DNA of 35,084 nt, taken from the NCBI GenBank assembly GCA_021794275.1, contig JAJYRD010000048.1, forward strand, positions 1 through 35,084, given 5' to 3'. Below, piece after piece: positions 33,061 to 35,084 of this stretch (the first letter of the stretch is position 1; the number at the start of each line of letters is the position of its first letter). A program made the position numbers and the translations under genes. Under the pieces are notes generated by a model. It saw only the letters and a list, made by a program, of their open reading frames with translations, was not told where the DNA came from and searched no databases. This DNA is from Pseudomonadota bacterium. Lineage in GTDB: Bacteria; Pseudomonadota; Gammaproteobacteria; Acidiferrobacterales; Acidiferrobacteraceae.

Positions 33061-33308
33061 TCCCCCCGTCTCTGCGTTGGCGCTGCAGGCGCGGGCTCCT
33101 TGAGCTCGATCTCGCGCTCGACCGCTTCCTGGAAGGGGGCTACGAGCGCCTGTCGCCGCGCGAGCGCACGCTCTTCGCGGAGCTCCTTACCGAGAACGAC
33201 GCCGACCTCTGGGCGTGGATGCAGGGCGAGGCTGCGCCCGCGCGGTTTGCCCCGCTGCTGGAATCCTTTAGACTCGAAACCCACCACCGGATCAATGACA
33301 GGCCATGA
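33057..33308 (+). CDS. sdhE: FAD assembly factor SdhE
   Basis: SdhE promotes covalent attachment of FAD to SdhA. The 83-residue protein has the conserved RGxxE motif (RRGLLELD, about 11-18), the helical [21 protein letters not shown], and DLWAWM, all typical. It directly follows sdhB by an ATGA overlap, matching its role, and its stop again overlaps the serS start. In E. coli it lies elsewhere (ygfY, beside ygfX and near ygfZ), so the operon placement here is of interest but known in other proteobacteria. Confidence 0.93.
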   Translation: MIPPSLRWRCRRGLLELDLALDRFLEGGYERLSPRERTLFAELLTENDADLWAWMQGEAAPARFAPLLESFRLETHHRINDRP

Positions 33309-34582
33309 TAGACCCCAAGTTCTTACGCACCGAGCCCGAGGAGGCCGCGCGGCTTTTGGCGCGCCGCGGTTTTACGCTCGACATCGAGGCGCTGAAGGCG
33401 CTCGAGGCGCGACGCAAGGTGGCGCAGAAGGAGACTGAGGATCGCCAGGCGAGCCGCAATGCGCGCGCCAAGGCCATAGGTCGCGCCAAGGCGCAGGGCG
33501 AGGATGTCGCGGCACTCATGGACGGTCAGGAAGAGGACGCGCAGGCACTTGCCGCCGCGCAGGCGGAACTCGCCTCCGTTCAAGCGGCATGGGATGAGAT
33601 GGCGTCAGCCCTCCCCAACGTGCCGGCCGAGGATGTCCCGGACGGGCTCAGCGAGAAAGATAATGTCGAAGTGAGACGCTGGGGTAAGGTGCCCGCCTTC
33701 GCGTTTACGGCACGCGACCACGTGGATTTGGGCGAAGGCCTGAAGGGTCTGGATCTGGCCGCGGCCACCAAGCTCGCCGGCAGCCGCTTCGCCGTGCTGC
33801 GCGGGTCGCTCGCCCGCCTCCAGCGAGCCCTGATCCAGTTCATGCTGGATCTGCATACGCGCGAGCACGGCTACACGGAGGTGTACGTGCCCTACATGGC
33901 GAATCGCGAGAGCCTGTTCGGTACGGGCCAGTTGCCCAAGTTCGCTGAGGACCTCTTTCCGATCGGGGGGCTGCCGTACTTTCTGATTCCGACCGCCGAG
34001 GTGCCGGTCACGAACCTGGCCCGCGACATGGTCTTCGCGCGCGAGGAACTGCCTTTGCGCTACGTCTGTCATACACCCTGCTTTCGCAGCGAGGCCGGCG
34101 CCGCCGGCCGCGACACCCGCGGCCTCATCCGTCAGCATCAATTCGAGAAGGTCGAACTCGTGCAGATCGTCGCCGCCGAGGACTCATCGCGCGTGCATGA
34201 GGAGCTGACGGCACACGCCGAGACGGTCTTGCAGCGCCTGGAGCTTCCCTATCGGGTCATGGCCTTGTGCGCGGGCGACATGGGCGCGGCCTCGGCCAAG
34301 ACCTACGATCTGGAGGTCTATCTCCCGGGGGGTGGGCGCTATCGGGAGATCTCGTCTTGCAGCAACTTCCGGGACTTCCAGGCGCGGCGCCTGAATGCCC
34401 GCGCCCGCGCCCCGGGCCAGAAGCCTGAACTCGTGCATACCCTGAACGGTTCAGGGCTTGCCGTGGGCCGCACTTTGGTCGCGGTGCTCGAGAATTACCA
34501 GGAGGCCGACGGGAGTGTGCGTATCCCGGGCGCGCTCATCCCCTATATGGGCGGCGAGACCCTCCTGAGGCCCGCGCGCTAG
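33305..34582 (+). CDS. serS: Seryl-tRNA synthetase
   Basis: SerS charges tRNA(Ser) and tRNA(Sec) with serine. The 425-residue class II enzyme starts [22 protein letters not shown], then a long antiparallel coiled coil (about 28-95) that grips the tRNA variable arm. The catalytic domain has motif 2 [21 protein letters not shown] and motif 3 [16 protein letters not shown]. Its ATG overlaps the sdhE stop, so it is translated from the sdh transcript or from an internal promoter not seen here. Its TAG shares the bases CTAG with the stop of the convergent doxX. Confidence 0.98.
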   Translation: MIDPKFLRTEPEEAARLLARRGFTLDIEALKALEARRKVAQKETEDRQASRNARAKAIGRAKAQGEDVAALMDGQEEDAQALAAAQAELASVQAAWDEMASALPNVPAEDVPDGLSEKDNVEVRRWGKVPAFAFTARDHVDLGEGLKGLDLAAATKLAGSRFAVLRGSLARLQRALIQFMLDLHTREHGYTEVYVPYMANRESLFGTGQLPKFAEDLFPIGGLPYFLIPTAEVPVTNLARDMVFAREELPLRYVCHTPCFRSEAGAAGRDTRGLIRQHQFEKVELVQIVAAEDSSRVHEELTAHAETVLQRLELPYRVMALCAGDMGAASAKTYDLEVYLPGGGRYREISSCSNFRDFQARRLNARARAPGQKPELVHTLNGSGLAVGRTLVAVLENYQEADGSVRIPGALIPYMGGETLLRPAR

Positions 34583-34980
34583 GAACGGGGGTTGTCGAGA
34601 GGATCCGCGGCAACCGGGCCCCCAGACGATTTTGTGCGGGCGCGTCGCAGGAAGGCGTCCAGGCTCAAGCACCCGGGGCCGCGGGTGGCGAGTATGATGA
34701 GTCCGCCCGTGAAGCTCGTCTCCGCGAGCATCACGATCTGGTCGTTCATGGTGGTGAAGCTGTGGTGGAAGATGGCGATGGCGGTGGCTGAAAAGAGGGC
34801 GAGGAGCGTAGCGGCAGCGCGCGTCCAGAGGCCGGCCATGACGGCAAGCCCACCCAAGAGCTTGATGGCGATCACGATCGGGAGCAGCCCCCCGGGTAGC
34901 CCGTGGGACACCATGTAGAGGCGCGTCCCTTCGTAGTCCTCGATCTTGCCGAGGGCAGCGAAGACGAAGATGAGCGCCAA
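34579..34980 (-). CDS. DoxX-family membrane protein, 5' end probably cut by a mobile element
   Basis: DoxX proteins are four-span membrane proteins of uncertain role, often linked to redox or sulfur metabolism. The 133 residues from TTG 34980 carry several hydrophobic spans and family features: [25 protein letters not shown]-type [16 protein letters not shown], and the conserved end [19 protein letters not shown]. The frame continues upstream in [11 protein letters not shown], which is the usual start of the first span, but there is no ATG, GTG or TTG from there to the window edge, and a transposon-end hairpin begins about 20 bases further on. The true N-terminus is therefore probably missing, and the TTG start is only the nearest possible. 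Confidence 0.75.
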   Translation of the reverse strand: MALIFVFAALGKIEDYEGTRLYMVSHGLPGGLLPIVIAIKLLGGLAVMAGLWTRAAATLLALFSATAIAIFHHSFTTMNDQIVMLAETSFTGGLIILATRGPGCLSLDAFLRRARTKSSGGPVAADPLDNPRS

Positions 34981-34993
34981 GAGTACGCGGCCT

Positions 34994-35084
34994 GTAACTG
35001 TTCCCCGCCCTAAAGGGCGGAGCTTTCCACTGCACCACGGAGACCGCGATGCGCGAATATAGGACGAGTTACGCCGCCCCTTGC
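34994..35084 (-). mobile_element. Right end of a probable IS200/IS605 (TnpB-type) element
   Basis: The minus strand here reads GCTCCGCCC-TTTA-GGGCGG followed by GGAACAGTTAC, the kind of subterminal hairpin and tail found at the right end of IS200/IS605-family elements downstream of tnpB. The stem is CCGCCC/GGGCGG at 35005-35010 and 35015-35020. The element would lie to the right of the window, running leftwards, with its junction to doxX near 34994. In such elements this end also forms the scaffold of the omega RNA, whose guide is the adjacent flank. No transposase or TnpB is inside the window, and the exact boundary is a guess. Confidence 0.5.

Noticed and set aside
34980..35084. Calling the DoxX frame as one gene running into the mobile-element end
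   Set aside because: The frame is open to the window edge but has no start codon and crosses the hairpin, so the added residues are most likely not translated as DoxX.

Overview
The window is a dense, high-GC block of core genes from a Gram-negative proteobacterium, almost certainly a gammaproteobacterium or close relative. The gene order is the classic map/glnD – rpsB-tsf-pyrH-frr-uppS-cdsA-dxr-rseP-bamA-lpxD-fabZ-lpxA-lpxB-rnhB-dnaE-accA cluster, and lipid A and KDO genes prove an outer membrane. The high GC, this gene order and an sdhCDAB-sdhE set would suit an acidophilic chemolithotroph such as Acidiferrobacter or a relative; that is a guess from general resemblance, not a search result.

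Layout: (1) 124-1100, minus strand: a two-gene toxin-antitoxin-like module, a 99-residue protein followed by an AbiEii-type nucleotidyltransferase, lower in GC by eye than the rest. (2) 1361-4800, minus: map then glnD. (3) 5096-23191, plus: one nearly gap-free run covering translation (rpsB, tsf, frr), UMP kinase, isoprenoid and phospholipid precursors (uppS, cdsA, dxr), envelope biogenesis (rseP, bamA), lipid A (lpxD, fabZ, lpxA, lpxB), RNase HII, DNA polymerase III alpha and acetyl-CoA carboxylase alpha. (4) 23178-28785, plus: tilS, a short leader frame, pyrG, kdsA, eno and ftsB. (5) 28761-29789, minus: ygfZ, convergent with ftsB and divergent from sdh. (6) 29872-34582, plus: sdhC-sdhD-sdhA-sdhB-sdhE-serS, coupled by overlaps. 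(7) 34579-35084, minus: a DoxX-family membrane protein that has lost its normal 5' end, next to what looks like the right end of an IS200/IS605 (TnpB-type) element running off the window.

The genes work together as a growth and envelope block: ribosome components and nucleotide supply, isoprenoid carrier lipid, phospholipid and lipid A synthesis, and the BamA/RseP outer-membrane machinery. Most neighbours overlap by 1-13 bases (many ATGA junctions) and several have TTG or GTG starts, so translational coupling is probably the main control. There is no wholly new multigene system that I can defend. The most interesting items are the mobile-element end next to doxX with its implied guide RNA, a 22-codon leader frame with a strong Shine-Dalgarno coupled to pyrG, the uncommon partner of the AbiEii-like protein, the absence of skp between bamA and lpxD, and a Val in the GRG motif of RNase HII.

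No stretch longer than 300 bases lacks a gene. The two longest gaps (1101-1360 and 4801-5095) are described below.
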